This document shows, piece after piece, positions 25,713-34,275 of a DNA stretch of 64,000 nt (its first letter is position 1; every line of letters starts with the position of its first letter). Origin of the DNA: CBDBDZ01 sp965204215 (GTDB lineage: Bacteria > Pseudomonadota > Gammaproteobacteria > Pseudomonadales > GM7GCV1); contig CBDBDZ010000013.1 of the NCBI GenBank assembly GCA_965204215.1, positions 310,001 through 374,000 on the forward strand. Direction: 5' to 3'. A program made the position numbers and the translations under genes. The notes under the pieces are model-generated. The model saw only the letters and a program-made list of their open reading frames with translations. It was not told the DNA's origin and did no database searches.

Positions 25713-26900
25713 ATGACTGATACGATAACAACTGATAAAGCCGAACAGCGCAAACTACACTCAGGGCGTGACTGGAAGCAATGGCCTCACTATGAAGTTG
25801 CTGAAAGTGGCTTATTAAATTACTGGTACCCAGTATTATGGTCGCGGCAACTTCGAAAGAATAAGCCCAAAGCGATTAAAGTATGCGGTGTAAAGTTGGT
25901 GTTGCAGCGTGATATCGACGGTAATTCTCATGCTTTACATGATCGTTGCGCGCACCGAGGTGTGCCGCTTTCGCTGGGTAAATCCTGGTTTGATAATACG
26001 CTAAGCTGTCCGTATCACGGTTGGACTTTTGATATTAAAACGGGTGAAGTGGTTGCGGTTATTACCGATGGCCCCGATAGCCAGATGTGCGGCAAAGCTA
26101 AAGTCAGAAGCTACCCAGCTGAAGAGCGAGCAGGGCTTATCTGGGTATTTGTTGGTGATGCCAAGCCTCACCCTCTGGATGAGCAATTGCCCGAAGAATT
26201 GGTTAATCCGCCATCTTATGCGGTTGGTGGTCGCATTGAAGACCGCTCCGGCAATTGGCGCTTTTATGCAGAAAATGGTTTTGATGAAGGTCATGCTAAA
26301 TACTTGCACCGTACTTCAATATGGCGTATTTTCAAAGTGATGCCAACCTGGAATAAAATTCATATCGAGCGCAAAGGGCGCTGGTTATACAGGGTTGAAG
26401 ATGAACGTTATTGGGAGGCGGATTTCCCGGGTTTAGGCAAGTGGACAAATCGACGCTGGTGGAAAATAGAGCCGAAGCAAAAGCAAGGCAAATTTTTAGG
26501 AAATACTGGCGGGGGTAAGAATAATCCTTACATTGCTTCGTTGAAACTGCCTGGGTTTGCATCCTTATCACTTCCTGGTGTGTTGCGAATCGCTTACCCT
26601 CAATTCATACACTATGAATTCTATGTGCCAATTGATGGTGAATATACCAAGTATGTTGGCGTGATGGTTCGGTTTAATACGGGCCTTCGCAAATATTTGT
26701 TTTACATATGGTATTTGCTAGGCATTCGCTGGATGTTCCACGGTAATTTTTCAGCCCAGGATCACTGGATGGTTGAAAATACAGATGCGCCGCCAGAGCG
26801 TTTATATCGCCCTGATGTGTCATTATTGGAATGGCGTCGTCTGTTTGCCGAAAAACATCCTTTTCAAGCCGACACAGAGTCGGATATTAATTCGGCATGA
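25713..26900 (+). CDS. Rieske [2Fe-2S] aromatic ring oxygenase, alpha subunit
   Basis: A 395-residue oxygenase component. Rieske motif: CAHRGVPLSLG with CPYHGWTFD about 17 residues later. The mononuclear iron motif is ENGFDEGHAKYLH near residue 190. The length and the single subunit resemble phthalate- or vanillate-type oxygenases and KshA relatives. The start is taken at the ATG 25713, 7 bp after the previous stop, rather than the in-frame ATG inside the upstream gene. The last codons (NSA and stop) lie in a dispersed element (26886-27056). No ferredoxin or reductase gene is present in this operon. The substrate is unknown. Confidence 0.85.
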   Translation: MTDTITTDKAEQRKLHSGRDWKQWPHYEVAESGLLNYWYPVLWSRQLRKNKPKAIKVCGVKLVLQRDIDGNSHALHDRCAHRGVPLSLGKSWFDNTLSCPYHGWTFDIKTGEVVAVITDGPDSQMCGKAKVRSYPAEERAGLIWVFVGDAKPHPLDEQLPEELVNPPSYAVGGRIEDRSGNWRFYAENGFDEGHAKYLHRTSIWRIFKVMPTWNKIHIERKGRWLYRVEDERYWEADFPGLGKWTNRRWWKIEPKQKQGKFLGNTGGGKNNPYIASLKLPGFASLSLPGVLRIAYPQFIHYEFYVPIDGEYTKYVGVMVRFNTGLRKYLFYIWYLLGIRWMFHGNFSAQDHWMVENTDAPPERLYRPDVSLLEWRRLFAEKHPFQADTESDINSA

Positions 26901-27056
26901 AAATATCGACCAGACTAAGTGGCACAAGGAAGTGCCACCGTCGAGCGTTAGCTCGGTCGCGAGCCTTTAAAATACAAGAAAATTCACACATTTTCGCCAG
27001 TATTTCAAAGGCGAATAATAAAATACGCAGGAGCGGTATTTTATTGCCAGGTTAAT
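26886..27056 (-). repeat. Dispersed hairpin-rich element, family 1, copy B
   Basis: About 171 bp matching the complement of 8841-9010. In this copy GTGGCAC and GTGCCAC form a perfect 7-bp stem around AAGGAA, CGAGC pairs with GCTCG, and AAAATAC pairs with GTATTTT around the GCAGGAGCG block. It begins in the last codons of the Rieske oxygenase gene and ends 25 bp before the next gene. The stem is better conserved than in copy A. Confidence 0.8.
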
Positions 27057-27080
27057 AACGAATCGACAGAGAAATAAATC

Positions 27081-27953
27081 ATGAATTTAACTCCTAAGCC
27101 CGCACCACAAGGGCGTACCATTCAGGCTGGCAGTAATGAATTTTTCCTTATTGAAATGGGAACAGAGCATTCAGGTACTCCAGTGATATTTTTGCACGGA
27201 GGCGGCCCTGGTTGTACAGGCTGGTCTGACTTTGGCGTGGTTGCTCCATTATTTGCAAAGCATAGACATTGTATTTTGCCAGACTTGTTGCAATACGGTC
27301 AATCTGATAAGGCCATTATTAGTGGCCCAATGTGGGATCACCACGCACGTTGTATGACTGAATTTCTCGATGCGCTCAATATTGAACGCGCCGACTTTGT
27401 CTGTAATTCATGGGGTGGCACCATCGCACTTTGCATGGCGGCGAATTACCCCAATCGAATTCGCAGCCTTACAGTAACAGGTTCAATGCCCGTATTTTAT
27501 GGCCCATTAGCACCGTTACCAGAAGCTGGCAAACGCGGTCGCAATGCGCGTGATATATATTATGGTGGCGATGGCCCAAGCAAACAAAAAATGCGTGAAT
27601 TAATTACACGTCTTGAGTGGTTTGATGGTTCGCTACTACCTGACGAAACCGTTGAAATGCGCTACCAACAAAGCCTTAACTCTGAAGAAATGGCACTGGC
27701 GGGTATGTCTGATAACCCTCGTGGTGACTGGCAAGACTTAACTGCAGAATTGCCAAAAGTAGCTTGTCCAACACTGTTTTGCTGGGGATTACAAGACGAT
27801 TTTTTAACGCCAGACTACCCACTTATGTTAGCCAATATGGTGCAGCGTGGACAGTTACATGTGCTCGATGCCAGTTCGCATCATTTACAAGAAGAGCGTC
27901 CCGAACATTATTTTCATATTGTTGATAGTTTTCTCAATCAACCTCACTCTTAG
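27081..27953 (+). CDS. Alpha/beta hydrolase, meta-cleavage-product hydrolase type
   Basis: A 290-residue alpha/beta hydrolase resembling BphD/HsaD/MhpC carbon-carbon bond hydrolases. The oxyanion motif is FLHGGGPGCTGWSDFG near residue 38. The nucleophile elbow is VCNSWGGTIAL near residue 110 (Trp replaces the common Met). The acid is the Asp of QDDFLTPDY, and the histidine is in SSHHLQEERP near the C-terminus. The type II HGGGPG loop strongly favours cleavage of a vinylogous 1,5-diketone from an extradiol reaction, fitting the LigB-type dioxygenase encoded two genes downstream. Confidence 0.83.
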   Translation: MNLTPKPAPQGRTIQAGSNEFFLIEMGTEHSGTPVIFLHGGGPGCTGWSDFGVVAPLFAKHRHCILPDLLQYGQSDKAIISGPMWDHHARCMTEFLDALNIERADFVCNSWGGTIALCMAANYPNRIRSLTVTGSMPVFYGPLAPLPEAGKRGRNARDIYYGGDGPSKQKMRELITRLEWFDGSLLPDETVEMRYQQSLNSEEMALAGMSDNPRGDWQDLTAELPKVACPTLFCWGLQDDFLTPDYPLMLANMVQRGQLHVLDASSHHLQEERPEHYFHIVDSFLNQPHS

Positions 27954-28091
27954 ACAGATCAGGCATACTTATGAATCCAATACGTTGGTTAAAAAATTGT
28001 TTTGTTGACTGTTTGTTGTTATTGACAGGTACTTGGGTAGGCAGCATTAAAAGCACAAACAAGATAACAGACTACCAAACTCAAATCGGGC

Positions 28092-29396
28092 ATGAATCAA
28101 TCGACACAACAACTGATTGAAAGCGCGGTAGCTAGAATTGACAGCAATAGTCTTACCACATTGCTGTCAGAACTGGTTGATATTGCATCGCCTAGCGGCG
28201 AAGAGGCAACGCTGGCTCAGCATATTGTCGATCGTCTGCAAGGATTCGGCTTAACAGCGCATGAACAGGTTTTGGATAACACACAGTCCAACGCTTGGGC
28301 AACATTGAAAGACAGCGAAACGAAAGACAGCCAAACGATAGATAGCAAAACAGGGCAGTTTTTACTTTTATATTCACCGATTGACACAGTAACCAGTAAC
28401 AGCGAAGAAGAGGACTGCCCTTGGGTTGCAGATGAGCTTCGCTCTGATATGCGAGCTAAAGCCGTTGTCGATAATGGACATATTTATGGCTTAGGTGCGC
28501 ACAATCCTAAAGGCCACGCAGCCTGCATTATGGAAGTGGCGCGGATTCTTAGTGAGATGGATATTGAACTTGGTGGCAACCTTTATTTCGGCTTTGGTGC
28601 TGGAGGTATGCCCACCAATGCTCGCGATGGTATGCGCACCGATAGCGGTCATGGCGCAGGTTGTGATGCCATGTTAACCAAAGCCTTATTACCCGACTCT
28701 GCCATTATTGCCAAATCAGGCTGGGCAGTTAGTTGGGAAGAAGTTGGTTTTCAGTGGTTTGATATTATTGTGGAAGGCTCGCATACCTATGTGGGTAGCC
28801 GTCATTTGTTGCCCTATAGTAACGCTATAGGCAACGCATCACAATTGATTGTTAAACTGGAACAGTGGTTCGAGGAATGGGCAGAAAAACATTGTAGTGG
28901 CTTGTCAAAACCCCAAGGCGTGGTGTCGTTTATTGAATCGGGGTGGGAGCGAATGCCAGCATTTACACCAGCTTGTTGTCGTTTTCGCGTCGACTTGAGA
29001 GTCAATCCCCACACGCCAATGCAACAGGCTGAAGAAGAGTTTCGCACTGTTGTTAAGCGTTTTAGTGAGGAGCTTGGTATTGTTGCACGTTGCGAAAAAG
29101 TGGTGGAAATTACAGGCACTCACACTAGCCCTGAAAGTGCGGTCATTACGGAAACCATTGCAGCGTGGGAACACGTCGAGCAGCGGCAGCATCAACCCCG
29201 GGTCGGCATGTCAGGTGCTACCGATGCTAATATTTTGCGTATGCATAATGTTGACACTGCCAGGGTAGGATTACCCAAAGCCAATCTTGAAAATATCGAT
29301 TTTCAATTAGGGATGAACGCCGTTAACATTGATGATATGGTCAAATTAACATCCTTGCTGCTGCGTGCAACGATTAATTTGGTTAAGATAAAATAA
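28092..29396 (+). CDS. M20 peptidase-fold protein lacking metal ligands
   Basis: A 434-residue full-length homologue of ArgE/DapE/CPG2-type M20 proteins with both domains: the catalytic domain and the dimerisation insert (VSWEEVGFQWFDIIVEGSHT to NPHTPMQQAEEEF). The expected metal-site motifs are altered everywhere by eye: YSPIDTV for GHxDTV, AHNPKG for AxDxKG, GAGGM for the DEE loop, AKSG for the later Glu, and NAVNIDDM for the C-terminal His motif. The frame is intact and sits in the operon, with the next ATG overlapping its stop (ATAATGG). It may have become a non-metal hydrolase, a binding protein or an inactive partner. Confidence 0.75.
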   Translation: MNQSTQQLIESAVARIDSNSLTTLLSELVDIASPSGEEATLAQHIVDRLQGFGLTAHEQVLDNTQSNAWATLKDSETKDSQTIDSKTGQFLLLYSPIDTVTSNSEEEDCPWVADELRSDMRAKAVVDNGHIYGLGAHNPKGHAACIMEVARILSEMDIELGGNLYFGFGAGGMPTNARDGMRTDSGHGAGCDAMLTKALLPDSAIIAKSGWAVSWEEVGFQWFDIIVEGSHTYVGSRHLLPYSNAIGNASQLIVKLEQWFEEWAEKHCSGLSKPQGVVSFIESGWERMPAFTPACCRFRVDLRVNPHTPMQQAEEEFRTVVKRFSEELGIVARCEKVVEITGTHTSPESAVITETIAAWEHVEQRQHQPRVGMSGATDANILRMHNVDTARVGLPKANLENIDFQLGMNAVNIDDMVKLTSLLLRATINLVKIK

Positions 29397-30319
29397 TGGC
29401 GAATATTGTTAAAGCAATAGGTGCATCGCACACCACATTGATGAATACTCAATGGGATAAAGTTGATCACTTGCCCCGCGCCCATGAATTTCGCGATGCA
29501 CTGGGTGTGGCGAGTAATTTGTTGTCAGAATCAAAACCAGATGCCGTAATTATTATCGGTTCGAATCACTTTCGAGGTTACTGGTTAGATTTAATGCCCG
29601 CATTTTCAATTGGTGTCGGTGATATTATCTCAAGTGGCGAGCATGGCACACCTGAGGGAAAACAGTTAGATTGCTGCGATGTTGCCATTGATTTGTGTAA
29701 TCAATTAGTGGACAAAGGCTTTGATATGACTTTTTCCACCCGAATGACGGTTGACCACGGTATCAGCCATGCTATTCAATGGCTAGTGGACAAGGACACA
29801 CCAATTATACCTTTAGTGGTAAATTGTTTTGCGCCGCCACTACCAACGATACTACGCTGCTTGCAATTAGGTGATGCGATTCGAGAAAGTATTAAAACCT
29901 TACCGCAGGATTTGAATTTAGGGGTTATTGCAACAGGAGGACTTTCACATCAACTGCCATTCCCCGACTGGCGCAAGCCAGAGTCAGACGATGATGAATT
30001 TTTGGTTGACTCGTGGATGCATGGACGCAATAACTGGTCTCAGTATGAGCGTCGCCGCCGTGAAATTATTATCAAGGCACCATCACAAATTAATGAAGCA
30101 TTTGACCGAGACTTACTACAAGCATTGTGTGATGGTCAAGTTGAAGCATTTATCAGTCAGTTTGATGAGAGACAGATAGTCGAGCAAGCTGGCAATGGCG
30201 GTAATGAAATTCGCTGCTGGTTGATGATGGCGGCTATTATGGCTCATCAACCGGCTACTTTGCACTGTTACTCTCCCATGCCTGAATGGCTGACGGGAAT
30301 GGCAGTGCTCTCTTTTTAA
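29396..30319 (+). CDS. Class III (LigB-type) extradiol ring-cleavage dioxygenase
   Basis: A 307-residue member of the LigB superfamily, like MhpB (2,3-dihydroxyphenylpropionate 1,2-dioxygenase). Conserved positions: GASHTTLM near the start (first iron His), GSNHFRGYWLDLMPAFSIG (second His), TVDHGISHAI, ATGGLSHQLPFP (acid-base His), and NGGNEIRCW with the iron-binding Glu. No LigA-type small subunit is encoded with it, unlike the pair at 56 kb. It would open a catechol-type ring produced by the monooxygenase or Rieske enzyme upstream; the hydrolase at 27.1 kb fits as the next enzyme. The start overlaps the upstream stop. Confidence 0.85.
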   Translation: MANIVKAIGASHTTLMNTQWDKVDHLPRAHEFRDALGVASNLLSESKPDAVIIIGSNHFRGYWLDLMPAFSIGVGDIISSGEHGTPEGKQLDCCDVAIDLCNQLVDKGFDMTFSTRMTVDHGISHAIQWLVDKDTPIIPLVVNCFAPPLPTILRCLQLGDAIRESIKTLPQDLNLGVIATGGLSHQLPFPDWRKPESDDDEFLVDSWMHGRNNWSQYERRRREIIIKAPSQINEAFDRDLLQALCDGQVEAFISQFDERQIVEQAGNGGNEIRCWLMMAAIMAHQPATLHCYSPMPEWLTGMAVLSF

Positions 30320-30338
30320 ACCAACCCCGAGAATTATT

Positions 30339-31196
30339 ATGAGTATTTGGACCGATTTAACAGGTATTGCATTTAACCTTCAGTATGTCGATGCTGGCGG
30401 TATTAAAACCCGCGCACTCGTTGCAGGGAAAGGTGAAGATGTTATCTTTCTACACGGCACCAGTGGTCATTTGGAAGCCTTCAGCCGCAACTTTGTACCC
30501 CATGTTAAAGCCGGTTTTAAATGCCATGCGATTGATGCTTTAGGTCATGGTTACACAGACAAGCCAGACCATGATTATGAAATTCCTAACTATGGCGCGC
30601 ACTTAATCAGCTATATGGACGCACAAAGCATAGAACAGGCTCATTTGGCAGGTGAATCACTGGGTGGTTGGACAGCGGCATGGGTTGCAATTAATCATCC
30701 AGAGCGTGTTAAGTCGCTGCAATTAATTGCTGCAGGCGGTACTAAAGCTAACCCTGAAATTATGCAGCGCATCAAAGAAAGCACCACTAAAGCGGTTAAA
30801 GAAGACAATATTGACTTAACTCGCAAGCGTTTGCATTTATTAATGCACAACCCTGACAAAGATGTCAGTGAAGAATTGGTTGAAGTGCGTCACGCCATCT
30901 ATCACACACCAGAGTTCGTTGCCAATGTTCACCATTTATTGTGCATGCAAGAAATGGATATCCGTCAGCGCAATTTATTGCGCCCTGAAGATATGGATAA
31001 AATCAATCAACCAACGCTCATTATCTGGGGTCGTCAAAACCCATTTGGTGCAGTGCCTGAAGCGCAAAAAATGCACGAATGCATCAAAGGTTCAACACTA
31101 GAACTATACGAAGATTGCGGTCACTGGCCACAACACGAGCGCAGTGAAATTTACAACCCTATGTCGATTGCTTTTTTACAGCAACACAGCATTTAA
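30339..31196 (+). CDS. Alpha/beta hydrolase
   Basis: A 285-residue alpha/beta hydrolase. FLHGTSGHLEAFSRNF is the oxyanion region, AGESLGGWTAAW the nucleophile elbow, GRQNPFG the acid loop, and CGHWPQHERSE carries the catalytic His. It lacks the HGGGPG loop of the earlier hydrolase, so it is a different type and may be an esterase or a second C-C hydrolase. It is the last gene of the operon, with a perfect inverted repeat 16 bp after its stop. Confidence 0.78.
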   Translation: MSIWTDLTGIAFNLQYVDAGGIKTRALVAGKGEDVIFLHGTSGHLEAFSRNFVPHVKAGFKCHAIDALGHGYTDKPDHDYEIPNYGAHLISYMDAQSIEQAHLAGESLGGWTAAWVAINHPERVKSLQLIAAGGTKANPEIMQRIKESTTKAVKEDNIDLTRKRLHLLMHNPDKDVSEELVEVRHAIYHTPEFVANVHHLLCMQEMDIRQRNLLRPEDMDKINQPTLIIWGRQNPFGAVPEAQKMHECIKGSTLELYEDCGHWPQHERSEIYNPMSIAFLQQHSI

Positions 31197-31212
31197 TGCC
31201 CTTGATTTTTGG

Positions 31213-31245
31213 CATTCCCTGATACCTAATTTTTATCAGGGAATG
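31213..31245 (+). terminator. 12-bp perfect stem after the oxygenase operon
   Basis: CATTCCCTGATA and TATCAGGGAATG are exact complements around a 9-base loop with a T-run. The position just after the last hydrolase supports a transcription end or mRNA-stabilising hairpin. There is no U-tract after the stem on the plus strand, so a classical intrinsic terminator is uncertain. Confidence 0.55.
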
Positions 31246-31725
31246 AATGCAATTAAACAGACGTTTTGGGGGTAAGCATTTATTTAGAGTAAACTTAAAG
31301 CGCAGGTATTTGTTGTAGCCCTTACCAAAAGCCATAACGCAGCAGTGTGAACTGAAAAGGGCTGTAAAGCCAGGTAGCGGTTTGTAATTCACTTATGAAG
31401 TGAATCGAAGAATAAGCGTTTATCAATAACATTCAAACTCTTAGAAGTGAAATTAGCGTTCAACTGCGGAATCTAGGTTTAAAGGTATTATGGGTGTTTT
31501 TGATGGTTCAGTATACTGATAATTTTAGGTGCTTGAACTAAAATGATACAAATAATTAAAAAAATGAAAAAAAATGTGTTGTTTTAAGATTGATTAAATT
31601 GATTCCGCTAAATTCCTATGTTACCTTATTATCGAAGTTTATATTTAACGACTTTCCAGGCAGTTATGGTACTGAAATTTCAAAAGTACCGTAACTGAAA
31701 ATATCAAAATTTATTTGAGATTATT
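31246..31725. other. Gene-free leader of the TonB receptor gene
   Basis: About 480 bp without a supported gene. It is AT-rich, and the only structures I could point to are a 12-bp palindrome (TCAGTATACTGA, 31509-31520) and an ATGATAC heptamer at 31543-31549 that equals the paa half-site but lacks its partner. The receptor promoter must lie here. Confidence 0.5.
31509..31520. promoter_or_regulatory. 12-bp palindrome, candidate operator
   Basis: TCAGTATACTGA is perfectly self-complementary and lies about 205 bp before the receptor start in an otherwise plain AT-rich region. The symmetry suggests a dimeric regulator; no regulator gene is adjacent. Confidence 0.35.
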
Positions 31726-34011
31726 ATGAACTACCGTAAACTATTATCCAGCGTTGCAACTGCGTCTACGTTATTATTTGCCAACCCCCTTTCTGCTGCT
31801 ATTGAAGAAATTATTGTTACTGCTCAACATCGCGAACAAAATATTCAAGATGTACCTCTTTCAGTAACGGCATTAAATTCTGATTTTATTGAAAGAGCCG
31901 ATATTCATGACTCTAATTCAATTTCAGTTAATGTTCCTGGGTTTACTTTTGCTGAATTTGCCCCTGGTCAAGCACTGTTGTCTTTCCGTGGTATTAACTC
32001 GGCTGATGATGGCGCAGGCTTGGATAATTCAATAGCTTCATTTTTAGATGGTGTCTACATCGGGCGTTTAGCAGGTGTTAATTTTGATTTGTTTGACTTG
32101 GATCGCATCGAAGTGTTAAAAGGCCCTCAGGGAACTTTATTTGGTCGCAATGCTATCGGCGGTGTTATTAATATTGTCACTCAAAAGCCCAGCCAGGAAT
32201 TTGCTGCTAAGGTCGGAGTGACTGTAGGTAATGAAGGTATTTTCCGCTATCAAGGTTATGTAACTGGCCAAATTGCTGATGGGCTTTCAGGTAAATTTGT
32301 AGTCAATCATCGTCAGCACGATGGCTTTGTTCGCAATGTTCTGTTAGGTATTGATGTTGACGATGAAGATCAGACTTCGTTTCGTGGTCAACTGCGTTGG
32401 GAAACTGACAATATGGATTGGGTATTGTCATTAGATACTATGGATGATCAGCGAGCTGATCCAGGTCGCTTCCCAATTGATGATGGAGCACCAGTTCTTG
32501 CGCTTGCAGCGAGTTTAAATTCAGGTTTGTCTAATCCGTTTACCAATGCATCTCCGGTTGAAGGTTTTACTGACAGGCAAATTAGTGGCGGTGGCTTACA
32601 AGGTGATATCGATTTTAGTAGAGGTACATTAACGACGATAACAGGAGTACGACGTGTTGACAGTAGTTGGGAATTGCCTTCCATTGGTGTGCCATTAATC
32701 GGCGGTTTTGATCTTGACGCAGGTAATTTTGGAACTGATGTAATCGATGATATTGAAGAAGAAATTAATACCTTTTCTCAAGAACTACGATGGACATCGA
32801 ATCTTGATGGTAGATTTAGTTATGTAGCAGGATTGTATTATTTTATAGAAGATACTGATCGTCAGGAACAATTTAGACTTGACAACAACAGCGTCCAAGA
32901 TGGTCAGGTAGTGATTGGTAATGAATGGACACGAACTGAAAATGAAACCACCAGTTATGCTGTTTATGGTCAGGCTGATTATCAAATTAGTGAAAAATGG
33001 AATTTAACTTTGGGCGCACGTTGGACGCGTGATGAGCGCGATTATATTGCATCGGCAGCAAACTGTAATAATACAGATGCTGAAATTCAAGCAGCTGGTT
33101 TAGATTTATCTGTATGTACTTTTAATGGTTTGTTCAACGATGCAAATGGTAACAACCGTGTTCCCGGTAGTTTAAATATTATCTCAGAGACATTTATAGC
33201 ACCAGCGTCGGTAGAATTTAACGACTTTTCACCCAAAGGATCAATTCAATATAGACCCAATGACAGCATTATGTATTTCGCTACCGTATCAACCGGTTAC
33301 AAATCGGGTGGTTTTGCTGGTTCTCAAGGTGTGGCAGCTGCGGCAACAGCTGTTGTTGATCCAGAAGAGGCTATCAACTATGAATTTGGCTTTAAAGGTG
33401 ATTTCTGGAATGATACATTAAGGCTCAATGCAACGGGCTTCTTTGTAGATTATACTGATTTGCAAGTGGTTCGGTTTGGACCTGTGCCTAACTCAGCATT
33501 TGGTTCATTCCAAACCACCAATATTGGTTCAGCCGATATTTCTGGTTTTGAGGTTGATTTTATTTGGCAAGTTAGTGATGAATTAAGTGTTAGCGGCAAC
33601 TACGCCTATCTCAATACTGAAACCAATGATTTAGTTTTACAAACTTTTGAAGGTGAAGCAGACTTTTCAGGGTTACCACTGCGCCAAGCACCAGAACGTA
33701 CCTGGGCGGTTAACTTTGACTATATTCAACCCGTTTCTTATGGTGACATTGATTTTAGATTTTCAGTCAATCACGTTGATGAAAATCATTTCGATTTCCC
33801 AACCTTTACCCAAACAATAGCTATGGAACATACACTGTTAGATGCACGATTGGGCTGGACATCACTAAACGAAAAATGGAATGTAGCCATTTGGGGTAAA
33901 AACTTGACCAATGAAGCATTCTCTGCTCATGCGTTTAGAATTGGCCCAGGATCTATTGCAGTGTGGAACGATCCTCAAACTTATGGTATAACAGGTACTT
34001 GGGAATATTAG
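31726..34011 (+). CDS. TonB-dependent outer membrane receptor
   Basis: A 761-residue TonB-dependent receptor. Signal peptide MNYRKLLSSVATASTLLFAN to LSAA, then the TonB box EEIIVTAQHREQNIQDVPLS. The plug domain includes LSFRGINSADDGAG and the typical VLKGPQGTLFGRNAIGGVIN, followed by the 22-strand barrel ending in an aromatic residue (GTWEY). It imports a large or scarce molecule across the outer membrane. Receptors of this sort with the QNIQDVPLSV start often accompany catabolic genes for hydrophobic or aromatic compounds. Location between the oxygenase operon and the penicillin acylase gene suggests that it supplies one of them. A strong terminator follows. Confidence 0.93.
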   Translation: MNYRKLLSSVATASTLLFANPLSAAIEEIIVTAQHREQNIQDVPLSVTALNSDFIERADIHDSNSISVNVPGFTFAEFAPGQALLSFRGINSADDGAGLDNSIASFLDGVYIGRLAGVNFDLFDLDRIEVLKGPQGTLFGRNAIGGVINIVTQKPSQEFAAKVGVTVGNEGIFRYQGYVTGQIADGLSGKFVVNHRQHDGFVRNVLLGIDVDDEDQTSFRGQLRWETDNMDWVLSLDTMDDQRADPGRFPIDDGAPVLALAASLNSGLSNPFTNASPVEGFTDRQISGGGLQGDIDFSRGTLTTITGVRRVDSSWELPSIGVPLIGGFDLDAGNFGTDVIDDIEEEINTFSQELRWTSNLDGRFSYVAGLYYFIEDTDRQEQFRLDNNSVQDGQVVIGNEWTRTENETTSYAVYGQADYQISEKWNLTLGARWTRDERDYIASAANCNNTDAEIQAAGLDLSVCTFNGLFNDANGNNRVPGSLNIISETFIAPASVEFNDFSPKGSIQYRPNDSIMYFATVSTGYKSGGFAGSQGVAAAATAVVDPEEAINYEFGFKGDFWNDTLRLNATGFFVDYTDLQVVRFGPVPNSAFGSFQTTNIGSADISGFEVDFIWQVSDELSVSGNYAYLNTETNDLVLQTFEGEADFSGLPLRQAPERTWAVNFDYIQPVSYGDIDFRFSVNHVDENHFDFPTFTQTIAMEHTLLDARLGWTSLNEKWNVAIWGKNLTNEAFSAHAFRIGPGSIAVWNDPQTYGITGTWEY

Positions 34012-34034
34012 ATTTTTACGCTTTCCCAATGCAC

Positions 34035-34061
34035 AAAAAGGCTGCCATTGGCAGCCTTTTT
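34035..34061 (+). terminator. Intrinsic terminator of the TonB receptor gene
   Basis: AAAAAGGCTGCC, a three-base loop and GGCAGCCTTTTT, continuing into a T. GC-rich stem with a U-run 23 bp after the stop; flanking A-run may make it bidirectional. Confidence 0.9.
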
Positions 34062-34080
34062 TGTCTAATATAATATTTTA

Positions 34081-34258
34081 AACCCAGATTATGCATTAGA
34101 AACCTACTACATTCAAAAATGACTTCAAAAACACCAGCTTACTCGAAAAATAATGCTCACCATAGCCCTGCTATGTTTGTGCTTATTTTTCTTGCGCGAG
34201 CTACTGTTTTTATTGCCATTTTTGCCTTCGCTACAATTTCTAATGCATAATCTGGGTT
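34081..34258 (+). repeat. 178-bp palindromic element, family 2, copy 1
   Basis: Bounded by 20-bp perfect terminal inverted repeats, AACCCAGATTATGCATTAGA and its complement. The interior is an imperfect palindrome as well: the two arms match in blocks (for example the GCTTACTCG-AAAAATAATGCTCAC arm against CTCGCGCAAGAAAAATAAGCAC) around CATAG-CCCTG-CTATG, so the whole element can fold into one long hairpin. A second copy of the same 178-bp length lies at 63480-63657 and a remnant at 23752. No target duplication is clear. It looks like a MITE or a long bacterial palindromic repeat. Confidence 0.85.
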
Positions 34259-34275
34259 AAATAGCATAATCTGGG

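Noticed and set aside
27971..28120. 49-codon frame (MNPIRWLKN...) between the hydrolase and the M20-like gene
   Set aside because: It overlaps the start of the next gene by 29 bp, has a weak context and no family resemblance.
14466..31196. A complete steroid degradation locus
   Set aside because: KshA-, HsaA- and HsaD-like proteins are present, but the type I dioxygenase HsaC, ketosteroid dehydrogenase and side-chain genes are absent, and the dioxygenase is LigB-type.
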